Below are positions 6,949-12,940 of a stretch of DNA of 14,928 nucleotides, piece by piece (the stretch's first letter is position 1; every line of letters starts with the position of its first letter). A program made the translations under genes and the position numbers. The stretch is from Candidatus Rokuibacteriota bacterium (GTDB lineage: Bacteria > JAUVQV01). The DNA lies in contig JAUVQV010000003.1 in the NCBI GenBank assembly GCA_030597995.1, forward strand, positions 1-14,928, read 5' to 3'. The notes under the pieces are model-generated. The model searched no databases, was not told the origin of the DNA, and saw nothing but the letters and a program-made list of their open reading frames with translations.

Positions 6949-7530
6949 ATGCGGAAATGGTGTTTGGCCGCCGCCTGCCTCTGGATAGCGGCGGCCTGTG
7001 CGGGAAGCGGGTCGGTGAGGCCGGTTCGATATCCGGCAGGCGAGGTGATAATTGTTCAAGAGAGACCCGACGGGGAGCGGGTGTATCTAGGGAATATGAT
7101 CTGCCGGAAGTGTCATACCGAAATCTACGACTTCTGGCGCCGGACAAACCATGCCCTCAGCTTTCAGAACCTTTCCAGCACCGGAGAGAGACAGGACCCG
7201 GCTTGCCTCCTCTGTCATACTACCGGTTACGGTGAACGTTCCGGCTTTCTCGACCCGGAAGGCACACCGGGACTGGCAGCGGTAGGTTGCGAGGCCTGTC
7301 ACGGACCCGGAGACTCTCATGCCGAAAGCCGATATCCGAGACTGGTTCCCACTGATACCGGCAGAGACTGCCCTCCGTGCGCTATGATACGGCTCTGTCG
7401 CACCTGCCACACACCCCTCCAGTCTCCTGATTTCCAGCTGGGCCGGGAGTTGGCACTGATCTCCTGCCGGGCAGGCACTCCGAGAACAGGTCGCCTTAAA
7501 CCTCAGAGACCCCAAAAACCCCCACCATGA
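6949..7530 (+). CDS. Tetraheme c-type cytochrome lipoprotein (cytochrome c554-like)
   Basis: Predicted exported electron carrier. From the ATG at 6949, basic residues and a hydrophobic stretch (2-16) lead to Cys17 in WIAAACAGS, a plausible though not ideal lipobox. Four heme-attachment motifs follow: CRKCH (52-56), CLLCH (86-90), CEACHG (114-119) and CRTCH (150-154), with extra histidines in TNHAL and GDSH. Their spacing resembles the cytochrome c554/c-prime-like domain (NHA after heme 1, DPACLLCHTTG, VGCEACHGPG). I prefer 6949 over GTG 6940 because GAGGTG lies seven bases upstream. An additional CPPC (141-144) lacks the His and should not bind heme. The 39 residues after heme 4 turn Arg/Pro/Gly-rich, so the family's usual C-terminal segment appears lost or altered. 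It follows the GspE-like gene by 66 bases and may be co-transcribed. Confidence 0.85.
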   Translation: MRKWCLAAACLWIAAACAGSGSVRPVRYPAGEVIIVQERPDGERVYLGNMICRKCHTEIYDFWRRTNHALSFQNLSSTGERQDPACLLCHTTGYGERSGFLDPEGTPGLAAVGCEACHGPGDSHAESRYPRLVPTDTGRDCPPCAMIRLCRTCHTPLQSPDFQLGRELALISCRAGTPRTGRLKPQRPQKPPP

Positions 7531-7602
7531 TATAAAGTTTTCATGTTTTAGGAACCGAATAATAATGCACGGTTCTCATAAGGAGAGAATGGAGGCATGA
7601 GC

Positions 7603-8022
7603 ATGGAGAAGACATTGGTCTTGATCAAGCCGGACGCAGTTTCCAAAAATCTGGGCGGAAAAATCCTGGCGGAATTCGAAAGCACCGGCTTGCGGCTTCG
7701 GGGACTGAAGATGCTGCAAGTTTCCGAGTTACAGGCTCGAGCTTTTTATCGCGTCCACTCCGAGCGCCCTTTTTACCAAAGCTTGACCCAATTTCTCTCC
7801 TCGGGGCCGATTCTGGCCGTAGTTCTCGAGGGGAAAGATGCAGTTTCACGAGTCCGAGCACTCATGGGCGACACTAATCCCGAGAAGGCGGCCCTGGAAA
7901 CTATCAGAAGAAAGTACGCTGAGAGTATAGAGCGAAATGCAGTCCACGGATCGGACGGAACCGATACGGCTGCGATCGAGATCCCCTTCTTTTTCTCTGA
8001 GGTTGAAATGCCGGACGGCTAG
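7603..8022 (+). CDS. ndk: Nucleoside diphosphate kinase
   Basis: Transfers the gamma phosphate from ATP to nucleoside diphosphates through a phosphohistidine. The product reads EKTLVLIKPDAV at the N-terminus, with SERPFY (53-58), SSGPILAVVLEG (66-77), MGDTNP (88-93), TIRRKYA (100-106) and the active-site NAVHGSD with His115. At 139 residues the length is normal and all expected catalytic segments are present. I chose the ATG at 7603, which has GGAGG seven bases upstream; an ATG at 7597 would sit one base from that site, though an earlier AAGGAG could serve it. The gene ends at the edge of a dispersed repeat, and the GC-richer radical SAM cassette begins 235 bases later. Confidence 0.96.
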   Translation: MEKTLVLIKPDAVSKNLGGKILAEFESTGLRLRGLKMLQVSELQARAFYRVHSERPFYQSLTQFLSSGPILAVVLEGKDAVSRVRALMGDTNPEKAALETIRRKYAESIERNAVHGSDGTDTAAIEIPFFFSEVEMPDG

Positions 8023-8120
8023 CCCGTAAAATTCATGATGCGGCTCACTATTAAGTAACAAAGAAGAAAGTTGTTTGTATGAAAAAAACGCTGTATGTTG
8101 TCAGGCGTAACCGGGTTAGT
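8021..8120 (+). repeat. Left copy of a repeat that brackets the radical SAM cassette
   Basis: Bases 8021-8047 match 11668-11694 at 24 of 27 positions (AGCCCG.AAAAT.CATGATGC.GCTCA), and bases 8099-8120 match 11714-11735 at 17 of 22 positions (core GGCGTAACC). Between the two blocks this copy has a 51-base AT-rich stretch, the right copy only 19 bases. The repeat starts inside the ndk stop codon. Confidence 0.65.
8071..8099 (+). promoter_or_regulatory. Possible promoter of the radical SAM cassette
   Basis: TTGTTT (8071-8076), a 17-base spacer and TATGTT (8094-8099) lie in the AT-rich part of the left repeat. The -10 box is acceptable and the -35 box is weak. Transcripts would run through the long hairpin at 8111-8249 before reaching the GT2 gene. 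This is the only promoter-like pair I see ahead of the cassette. Confidence 0.35.
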
Positions 8121-8249
8121 CACGAGAGAGATTTTGCGTTCTGGCAAGGCGTCGCCGGAGTGAGCGCGGAGGCGTACTACTGTACGCCGCACAAGCGAAC
8201 GAGGGCGCAACGCAGCCAGGGCGCAAAAGATCCTCGTGAATAATGCGGG
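8111..8249. repeat. Long imperfect palindromic element upstream of the GT2 gene
   Basis: The left arm (8121-8145, CACGAG...TTTTGCGTTCTGGC) pairs with the right arm (8215-8238, GCCAGGGCGCAAAA...CTCGTG), including a 14-bp run that is complete if G-U pairs are allowed. Pairing extends outward, because CCGGGTTAGT before the left arm partly complements AATAATGCGGG after the right one. Inside is a perfect GGCGTAC-TACT-GTACGCC hairpin (8171-8188). No transposase is present. From general familiarity it resembles intergenic repeats that recur in Desulfobacterota-like genomes; I could not search for copies. Confidence 0.7.
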
Positions 8250-8257
8250 AGGGGAAT

Positions 8258-8938
8258 ATGAAGGTTTCGCTCGTCATCCCGGCCTGGAATGAAGAGGAGG
8301 CCATCGGGGAGATGGTGCGGGCCGTACCCCATGCTCTGGTACGGGAGATCATCGTAGTCGACAATGCCTCCACCGATCGCACCGCGGAGCGGGCCGCGGC
8401 CGCCGGGGCGCGAGTGGTGCTCGAGTCCCGCCGGGGGTACGGGGCGGCCTGCCTCGCCGGGGCCCGCGCGGCGCGGAATTCCGAGGTCACGGTCTTCATG
8501 GACGGAGACGGCAGCGACGACCCCGGCCAGCTGGAGGCCGTGGCCGGCCCGGTGATACGCGACCAGGCCGATCTGGTCATAGGAAGCCGTCTCGGGGGCG
8601 ACCTCGAAAAAGGGGCCATGCCCTGGCACCAACGCCTGGGAAACCGGATAGTCGTGCTCCTGCTGCGCCTTCTGTACCGGGCACGCATCACTGATCTCGG
8701 GTCTTTCCGGGCGATCCGGACCCGGTCCCTGCACGACCTGGGGATGGAGCAGCTCTCCTACGGCTGGCCGGTGGAGATGGTAGTCAAGGCCAGCCGGCAG
8801 GGCCTGCGGATCAGAAGCGTTCCCGTGAGGTACCGGCGGCGGAAGGGGGTCTCGAAAGTTACGGGGACCCTCAAGGGATCGATCCTCGCCGCGTACTTCA
8901 TGTTCTTTGTTCCCCTGCGCTATCTGTGGAGGGATTGA
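8258..8938 (+). CDS. Family 2 glycosyltransferase (polyprenyl-phosphate sugar transferase type)
   Basis: GT-A fold enzyme that transfers a sugar from a nucleotide donor. Visible are VSLVIPAWNEEEAIGEMV (3-20), the VDNASTD donor-binding segment (34-40), the DGD metal motif (82-84), a PWHQRLGNR segment (122-130) and TDLGSFRAIR (145-154), a signature of DPM1-like enzymes that use lipid-phosphate acceptors. The product is 226 residues with no N-terminal membrane helix. The C-terminal SILAAYFMFFVPLRYL could sit on the membrane. The ATG at 8258 has GGGAGGGG just upstream; the ATG at 8243 would extend into the repeat. The stop overlaps the next gene. It is markedly GC-rich compared with ndk. Donor and acceptor are not readable from sequence. 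First gene of the cassette. Confidence 0.9.
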   Translation: MKVSLVIPAWNEEEAIGEMVRAVPHALVREIIVVDNASTDRTAERAAAAGARVVLESRRGYGAACLAGARAARNSEVTVFMDGDGSDDPGQLEAVAGPVIRDQADLVIGSRLGGDLEKGAMPWHQRLGNRIVVLLLRLLYRARITDLGSFRAIRTRSLHDLGMEQLSYGWPVEMVVKASRQGLRIRSVPVRYRRRKGVSKVTGTLKGSILAAYFMFFVPLRYLWRD

Positions 8939-9951
8939 AAATTCGCTCCCTGGTCTCTGTGGGAATCGGCCTGACAAATAACTGTGACATCTCGTGCGCC
9001 CACTGCTACCGGGACCGCGACCGGGTGCACAACCTCACCCTGGAGGACGTGCGGAAGGTGTGCGAAAGCCTGGAGATCGGCTCCATCGGTTTCGGCACCG
9101 GGGAGAACGGACTCAACCCCGAATACCTCCAGATTCTCGAATATCTGCAATTGAGAAAAACCAGGGTCACACTGGCCTCGAACGGCTACACCCTCTCCAT
9201 CACTCCGGACGAGCTCCTGGTCTCTTTCAGCGATGTGGAGTTTTCCCTCGATTTTCCCGACCGGGCGCGGCAGGACGGCTTCCGCGGCGACGGCAACTGG
9301 CGGACCGTCATGAAGAGCATTGAGCGCTGTCAGCGACTGGGGATCCGGGTCTCGATTCTCGCGGTTCTCATGAATGTCAACTACCGGGACCAGGCGCGTC
9401 TCTCGGGTCTGGCCGCCTCCCTGGGGGCGAATTTCCGGGTCAACGTCTACCAGCCGGTGTTCGTCGAGGATTTCATGCTGAGCTTTGACCAGTACTGGGA
9501 AGCGTATGAAATCCTCTTCGATCACAGCGAGATCATTTCGGTGAGCGAACCCCTGGTACATACTTTTCTGGGTCTGAACGGCGTTCACGGCACTCCCTGC
9601 GGCGGGCGGACCCTGCGCGTCACCCCGGACCGGCTCGTGAAGGCCTGCGTGTATTGGCCCGATTCCGATCTCACGATAGACGACCTGGTGGAAAAAAAAG
9701 AGCTGATATTCCAGACCCCTCTCTTTCAAAACACTCATCACCTGCCCCGTTACTGCCGGCGCTGCGAGCATCGCGAAACGTGCGGCGGGGGCTGCGCCGG
9801 CCGGAGAATGCTGAGGGGCAGGCTCGACGAACCGGACGAGTACTGCCCGATTGTCCGGGGGCGGGCGATCCGCCTGAACGGTCGACTCTCCGACGCCGCC
9901 AAGCCTCTTCGCACCGGGAGCATCTGCACTACCATCGTCAGGGGGAACTGA
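8926..9951 (+). CDS. Radical SAM protein with complete SPASM domain
   Basis: Radical SAM enzymes reductively cleave S-adenosylmethionine to start radical chemistry. The cluster motif is CDISCAHC (C20, C24, C27), followed by the GTGEN segment (58-61) and ASNGY (84-88). The C-terminal half has a textbook SPASM set: C225, C241, then C277-x2-C280-x5-C286-x3-C290 and C307, enough for two auxiliary Fe-S clusters. SPASM enzymes typically modify peptides or proteins, but some act on other substrates. The start is uncertain: GTG 8926 or TTG 8935, the latter giving a TTGA overlap with the GT2 stop. Either overlap implies translational coupling. No short precursor-peptide gene lies beside it, so a RiPP role is not supported here. 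The substrate is unknown. Confidence 0.9.
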   Translation: MEGLKIRSLVSVGIGLTNNCDISCAHCYRDRDRVHNLTLEDVRKVCESLEIGSIGFGTGENGLNPEYLQILEYLQLRKTRVTLASNGYTLSITPDELLVSFSDVEFSLDFPDRARQDGFRGDGNWRTVMKSIERCQRLGIRVSILAVLMNVNYRDQARLSGLAASLGANFRVNVYQPVFVEDFMLSFDQYWEAYEILFDHSEIISVSEPLVHTFLGLNGVHGTPCGGRTLRVTPDRLVKACVYWPDSDLTIDDLVEKKELIFQTPLFQNTHHLPRYCRRCEHRETCGGGCAGRRMLRGRLDEPDEYCPIVRGRAIRLNGRLSDAAKPLRTGSICTTIVRGN

Positions 9952-9954
9952 GGC

Positions 9955-10962
9955 ATGGCGGGCGGGAAACAAACGCTCTCTCCTCCGAAGGAGCTCTATC
10001 TGGAAACGACGAACCGCTGCAACCTCTCCTGCCGAAGCTGCATACAGCATCTGGGAGGCTGGGAGCCGGGGCGGGACCTGTCACTCCAGGAGTTCACAAT
10101 GGTCACCGACCAGTTCCCGAATCTGGAGCGCGCGGTGCTCCACGGCATCGGCGAGCCCCTCCTGAATTCTGAACTTCCGGCTATGGTCAGGCATCTGAAA
10201 AAGAGAAAGGTGACCGTGCTTTTCAACTCGAACGGCACCCTCCTGGAGGAGACGCGGCAGAGGGAGCTCATCGAGTCCGGCCTGGACGAGCTTCGCATTT
10301 CCCTCGATTCGGCCTCCCCCGGAACGTACCGGGCAGTCAGAAGCAGTGACCGCTTCGACCTCGTGGTCGACAACCTTCGCTCCTTTGCGAGGCGCGTGAT
10401 ATCCGAACCGCCGCCGCGCCCGAAGCTCTCCCTCTGGTTCCTGGGAAACCGGGAAAACCTGGCCGAGCTGCCGGGGCTGGTGCGCCTCGCGGCCTCCATC
10501 GGCGTGCCCGAAGTTCATCTCCAGCGCCTGGTGTATTTCCTCGACCGCGAGGGGCACGGGCTGGCCGAAGAGCGGCAGTCGCTCGCCGGTCCGGACGCCG
10601 AGACATTGGAATTGATCCGCCGGAGTCAGGCCCTGGCCGCCGAGTTGGGGATCGAGCTCAGCGCCTCCGGACTCGGCACACCGGAGCGGAGTGTTCAGGG
10701 CAACGGCGGCGAACCGTCTCCGTGGAAGAGGTGTCGACGCCCGTGGGTAAGCACGTACATCACCGCCCACGGCACCGTTCTTCCGTGCTGCATCTCCCCC
10801 TTCGCCACTTCCGAGTACCAGTCTCTGAGTCTCGGCAACGTGTTCGAAGACGACTTCGCGGCCATCTGGTCCGGACCCGGATACCGGGCCTTCAGGGAGC
10901 GTCACCCGACCGGCTCGCCGCCCTCGTGCTGCCGCGGGTGCGGGGTCCGCTGGAGCCTGTAG
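9955..10962 (+). CDS. Radical SAM protein with SPASM-like C-terminus
   Basis: Second radical SAM enzyme of the cassette, 335 residues, not a close copy of the first. The cluster motif is CNLSCRSC (C22, C26, C29) after LYLETTNR. GIGEPLL (64-70) is the GGE-like SAM-binding segment, NSNGTLL (91-97) and RISLDSA (114-120) follow. The C-terminus holds C260, CC at 278-279 and CCRGC (325-329), with LGNVFEDDFAAIWSG typical of SPASM/twitch proteins. There are fewer cysteines than in the first enzyme, so probably one auxiliary cluster or an incomplete pair. It begins three bases after the previous stop and ends directly against the CofC-like start, so the four genes form one tight operon. The substrate cannot be assigned. 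Confidence 0.9.
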   Translation: MAGGKQTLSPPKELYLETTNRCNLSCRSCIQHLGGWEPGRDLSLQEFTMVTDQFPNLERAVLHGIGEPLLNSELPAMVRHLKKRKVTVLFNSNGTLLEETRQRELIESGLDELRISLDSASPGTYRAVRSSDRFDLVVDNLRSFARRVISEPPPRPKLSLWFLGNRENLAELPGLVRLAASIGVPEVHLQRLVYFLDREGHGLAEERQSLAGPDAETLELIRRSQALAAELGIELSASGLGTPERSVQGNGGEPSPWKRCRRPWVSTYITAHGTVLPCCISPFATSEYQSLSLGNVFEDDFAAIWSGPGYRAFRERHPTGSPPSCCRGCGVRWSL

Positions 10963-11685
10963 ATGAGCCTTCGGCAGGTCCGGCAGCTTCTGGTAGTGAT
11001 GGCCAAGGAACCGGTGCCGGGAGAGGTGAAAACCCGCCTCTTTCCCCAGCTCTCCCCCGGGGAGGCGGCCGCTCTCTACCGCTGCTTTCTCCTGGACCGG
11101 ATTGAGGAAATGGGCGCCCTGCACGGAACCGCTGTGGCCGTCGCCGACACCCCGGAGCGGGCCGGAGAGTCTCTCGCGGCCCTTTTCCCAGGGAACTTTG
11201 CACTCTTCGCCCAGCGCGGAAAAGATCTGGGGGAGCGGTTGAGCACCGCTTTTTCGGACACCCTGTCGCAGGGGTATGAGGCGGTCTCCATCATCGACAG
11301 CGACAGCCCGGACCTGCCCCGATCCATCGTGGAGCAGTCTTTCCAGACACTGCGGTCGAGCCGGACCGATGTCGTCTTCGGCCCCTGCCTCGACGGCGGC
11401 TACTACCTCGTCGGCATGAAAAAAGCCTGTCCCGACATCTTTGCCGGAATCCCCTGGAGCACGAGCCGGGTCCTGGAAACCAGCCTTGAAAAAACCGAAA
11501 AAGCGGGCCTCAAAGCCGTGCTCCTTCCCCCCTGGAGCGACATCGACACCTTCGAGGATCTCCGCGCCTTCTTCAGAAAACACAAGAGCCGGCCCCCGAG
11601 TGAACTCGGGGCGGGGGCGCGGACATTATCCTTTCTCTCGCACCTGGGACAGCTCCGCGAACCACTCAGCCCGAAAAATCCATGA
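10963..11685 (+). CDS. CofC-like transferase of the DUF2064/TIGR04282 family
   Basis: GT-A-fold nucleotidyl/glycosyl transferase of the group named in databases as rSAM-associated transferase 1, later linked to arsenosugar synthesis. Motifs are VVMAKEPVPGEVKTRL (11-26), IDSDSPDLP (111-119), FGPCLDGGYYLVG (139-151), the IPWST segment (163-167) and SDIDTFEDL (192-200), all in the expected order. The family often neighbours a GT2 enzyme and radical SAM genes, as here. The start ATG abuts the preceding TAG. The conserved domain ends near residue 205; the last 35 residues are low in family features and run into the right-hand repeat, so the C-terminal tail may have been set by that junction. ArsS itself, the usual arsenosugar radical SAM protein, is not present in this window. 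Confidence 0.88.
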   Translation: MSLRQVRQLLVVMAKEPVPGEVKTRLFPQLSPGEAAALYRCFLLDRIEEMGALHGTAVAVADTPERAGESLAALFPGNFALFAQRGKDLGERLSTAFSDTLSQGYEAVSIIDSDSPDLPRSIVEQSFQTLRSSRTDVVFGPCLDGGYYLVGMKKACPDIFAGIPWSTSRVLETSLEKTEKAGLKAVLLPPWSDIDTFEDLRAFFRKHKSRPPSELGAGARTLSFLSHLGQLREPLSPKNP

Positions 11686-11735
11686 TGCCGCTCAAAAAAT
11701 ACAGACTGCTTTCTGCCGGGCGTAACCAGATCAGT
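11668..11735 (+). repeat. Right copy of the repeat that brackets the radical SAM cassette
   Basis: The two blocks (11668-11694 and 11714-11735) are homologous to 8021-8047 and 8099-8120 downstream of ndk. The first block encodes the last residues and stop of the CofC-like gene, and the second overlaps the stop of the convergent Met-rich gene. The long hairpin seen after the left copy is absent here. Confidence 0.65.
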
Positions 11736-12543
11736 ATGCGGAGCGCATCCGGCCGGTATTTTTATCTATCAGTATCTTGTCTACGAGAGAACCGTCCTGG
11801 GTGAGGACCTCCGCCTCAAAGTACTGTTCCTCGTCTCTGATGTCTCCAGCCTTCAGGTTCGGGTTCCCCAGGGCCTGAAGATAGCGTTCCAGAAGCTGCT
11901 TCGCCCCCTCCTCGTCCAGCGGCTCTCCGGAGCTCTCCAACTGCGGCTTACGGCAGTCCTCCGCTCCCTTTTCGCCGTGGTGCATCATGCCCTTTCCCGG
12001 GCGAGAGTATCCGGGTCCACGGTGGTGACCGTACTCCCGACCGTGCCGGTCCGGCCACATCTTGCCGTGCCCCATCATCCCGGGGCCAATCCCCCCGTAG
12101 CCCATCATCCCGGGGTACACTATTATCCCGGGGAAGACTATCATCCCGGGATACACCATCATCCCCGGATACATCTGCCCTCCCCTGCCGGGAGCCATCA
12201 TCCCGGGATACATCTGCCCGCCCGTGCCGGGAGCCATCATCCCGGGATACATCTGCCCTCCCATGCCGGGAGCCATCATCCCCGGGTACATCTGCTCGCC
12301 CATGCCGGGAGCCATCATCCCGGGAGAGATCTGCCCGCCCATGCCGGGGCCCGGTATGTGCTTCTCTGCACAGTCGGCCTCCCCCGGGGGGACCGGTCCG
12401 GGTCCTCCCTCCTCATGACGGGGCTGTTCAGGCTCCCTGCCCTCCTGCTCCATCATTTCATGATGCATTTGAGCCCCCGCCCCGTGAGCGAGAAACACCA
12501 CTCCAACAGCCATGATCACGATACACGCCAATTTTCTTCCCAT
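11731..12543 (-). CDS. Exported Met/Gly/Pro repeat protein with PepSY-like C-terminal domain
   Basis: From the ATG at 12543 (AAGGAG six bases upstream; an in-frame ATG at 12564 lacks a comparable site) the 270-residue product begins with MGRKLACIVIMAVGVVFLAH and a likely cleavage after AGA, so it is exported. The middle contains four 13-residue units of QMYPGMMAPGxGG type plus a partial one, passing into six-residue (Y/F)PG(M/I)(M/I)V units, then a His-rich stretch with GHHRG and GMMHHG. Met- and His-rich exported proteins often bind soft metals such as copper, but that is inference. The last 60 residues (AKQLLERYLQ...GRMRSAY) look like a PepSY-type domain, with GNPNLK and LVDKILIDKNTG. It converges on the radical SAM cassette and has its own promoter-like site upstream. 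Confidence 0.85.
   Translation of the reverse strand: MGRKLACIVIMAVGVVFLAHGAGAQMHHEMMEQEGREPEQPRHEEGGPGPVPPGEADCAEKHIPGPGMGGQISPGMMAPGMGEQMYPGMMAPGMGGQMYPGMMAPGTGGQMYPGMMAPGRGGQMYPGMMVYPGMIVFPGIIVYPGMMGYGGIGPGMMGHGKMWPDRHGREYGHHRGPGYSRPGKGMMHHGEKGAEDCRKPQLESSGEPLDEEGAKQLLERYLQALGNPNLKAGDIRDEEQYFEAEVLTQDGSLVDKILIDKNTGRMRSAY
12157..12333. repeat. 39-bp tandem repeats inside the Met-rich gene
   Basis: Four full 39-bp units and a partial one encode QMYPGMMAPGxGG. The copies differ at scattered bases, including the position that gives Met, Thr or Arg, and the first unit encodes SPG instead of YPG. The multiple-of-three period means copy changes keep the frame. Confidence 0.9.
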
Positions 12544-12633
12544 CTCCTTCTCCTTTCCGTGCATCCCATCTGTGAAAACTTCCCGGTGATATTGCCGGAC
12601 CGCCTCGCGAATCTCTTCCGATCAGGATAATCA

Positions 12634-12660
12634 ATTATATCAAAAAAATTCTTCCGCAAA
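12634..12660 (-). promoter_or_regulatory. Promoter-like site for the Met-rich gene
   Basis: On the minus strand a perfect -10 TATAAT (12634-12639) is preceded, with a short 15-base spacer, by TTTGCG (12655-12660), a poor -35. An A/T tract occupies the spacer. The leader to the start codon at 12543 would be about 80 bases. The weak -35 and short spacer suggest help from an activator or an alternative sigma factor. Confidence 0.45.
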
Positions 12661-12769
12661 GGGATTATTCCTCGTCTTGGGAAGTGAAAATATTCGAATG
12701 GATAAGATCGGACAGCGTGGGCGCCGGCCTCCGAGCTTCTTCTGCACATTGGCCGCTGCTCGAATGCCA

Positions 12770-12822
12770 CACTCCCGGGGAAAACCTCATCTGTCGGAAG
12801 GCTCGCCGGGGGTGTTCCCTGG
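12770..12822 (+). repeat. Stem-loop repeat, copy upstream of the DegQ-like gene
   Basis: CACTCCCGG and CCGGGGGTG form a 9-bp stem (one G-U type pair) around a loop containing ACCTC and TCGGA-GG-TCG. The whole 53-base unit aligns with 14773-14823, where the stem is perfect. Confidence 0.6.
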
Positions 12823-12857
12823 GGCTCTCGGCGAGCCCTGACCACCGAATAAAAAAC

Positions 12858-12884
12858 AGGGGAACTCCTCCTCGCTGTTCCCTT
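12858..12884 (+). promoter_or_regulatory. Inverted repeat overlapping the -35 box of the DegQ-like promoter
   Basis: AGGGGAAC (12858-12865) and GTTCCCTT (12877-12884) are inverted copies (7 of 8 pairs) with an 11-base spacer. The right half runs into the TTGACA -35 box. The position suits an operator. GGAACTC in the left half also resembles the -35 of sigma-E promoters, which control degP in enteric bacteria, but no clear matching -10 follows. Confidence 0.4.
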
Positions 12885-12911
12885 GACAGGGGTCGGCGGC
12901 CGCGGTAAAAG
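12883..12911 (+). promoter_or_regulatory. Promoter of the DegQ-like protease gene
   Basis: A perfect -35 TTGACA (12883-12888), a 17-base GC-rich spacer and -10 TAAAAG (12906-12911, four of six). The start codon at 12941 is preceded by AAGGAG at nine bases. The weak -10 with a GC-rich spacer fits regulated expression. Confidence 0.6.
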
Positions 12912-12940
12912 GATGGCATCATGCGAAGGAGTGCTCCGCG

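Larger units (their letters stand above)
12544..12940. other. Divergent intergenic region between the Met-rich and DegQ-like genes
   Basis: This 397-base gap holds a minus-strand promoter-like site (12634-12660), a stem-loop repeat shared with 14773-14823 (12770-12822), an inverted repeat (12858-12884) and a plus-strand promoter (12883-12911). I find no convincing gene in it; bases 12662-12768 show nothing I can name. Confidence 0.6.

Noticed and set aside
8079..8243. A 54-codon open frame starting MKKTLYVVRRNR and running through the long hairpin element.
   Set aside because: It lies entirely in repeat DNA, has no good ribosome site, and its residues are dictated by the palindrome arms. More likely a chance frame in the repeat, though a leader peptide cannot be excluded.
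8920..10050. A 376-codon open frame on the minus strand.
   Set aside because: Antisense shadow of the first radical SAM gene; no recognisable domain and the plus strand carries the Fe-S motifs.
10081..11583. A 500-codon open frame on the minus strand.
   Set aside because: It lies antisense to the second radical SAM gene and the CofC-like gene, whose plus-strand motifs are clear. Long antisense frames are expected in such GC-rich coding DNA.
8021..11735. Integron cassette bounded by attC sites.
   Set aside because: No attC core sites or integrase are seen, and integron cassettes rarely hold four coupled genes. The flanking repeats are imperfect and differ in internal length.
11736..11768. 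Intrinsic terminator after the CofC-like gene (CCGGCCGG followed by TATTTTTA).
   Set aside because: The CCGGCCGG palindrome has no loop, so it cannot form a proper hairpin, and it lies inside the coding end of the Met-rich gene.
12157..12333. Possible CRISPR array because of regular 39-bp repeats.
   Set aside because: The repeats are directly tandem with no unique spacers and encode an in-frame 13-residue peptide repeat.
11977..12630. A plus-strand frame rich in HHPG repeats that looks like a His-rich metal-binding protein.
   Set aside because: It is the complement of the Met-rich repeat gene. The minus strand has a signal peptide, a ribosome site and a conserved-looking C-terminal domain, the plus strand has none of these.
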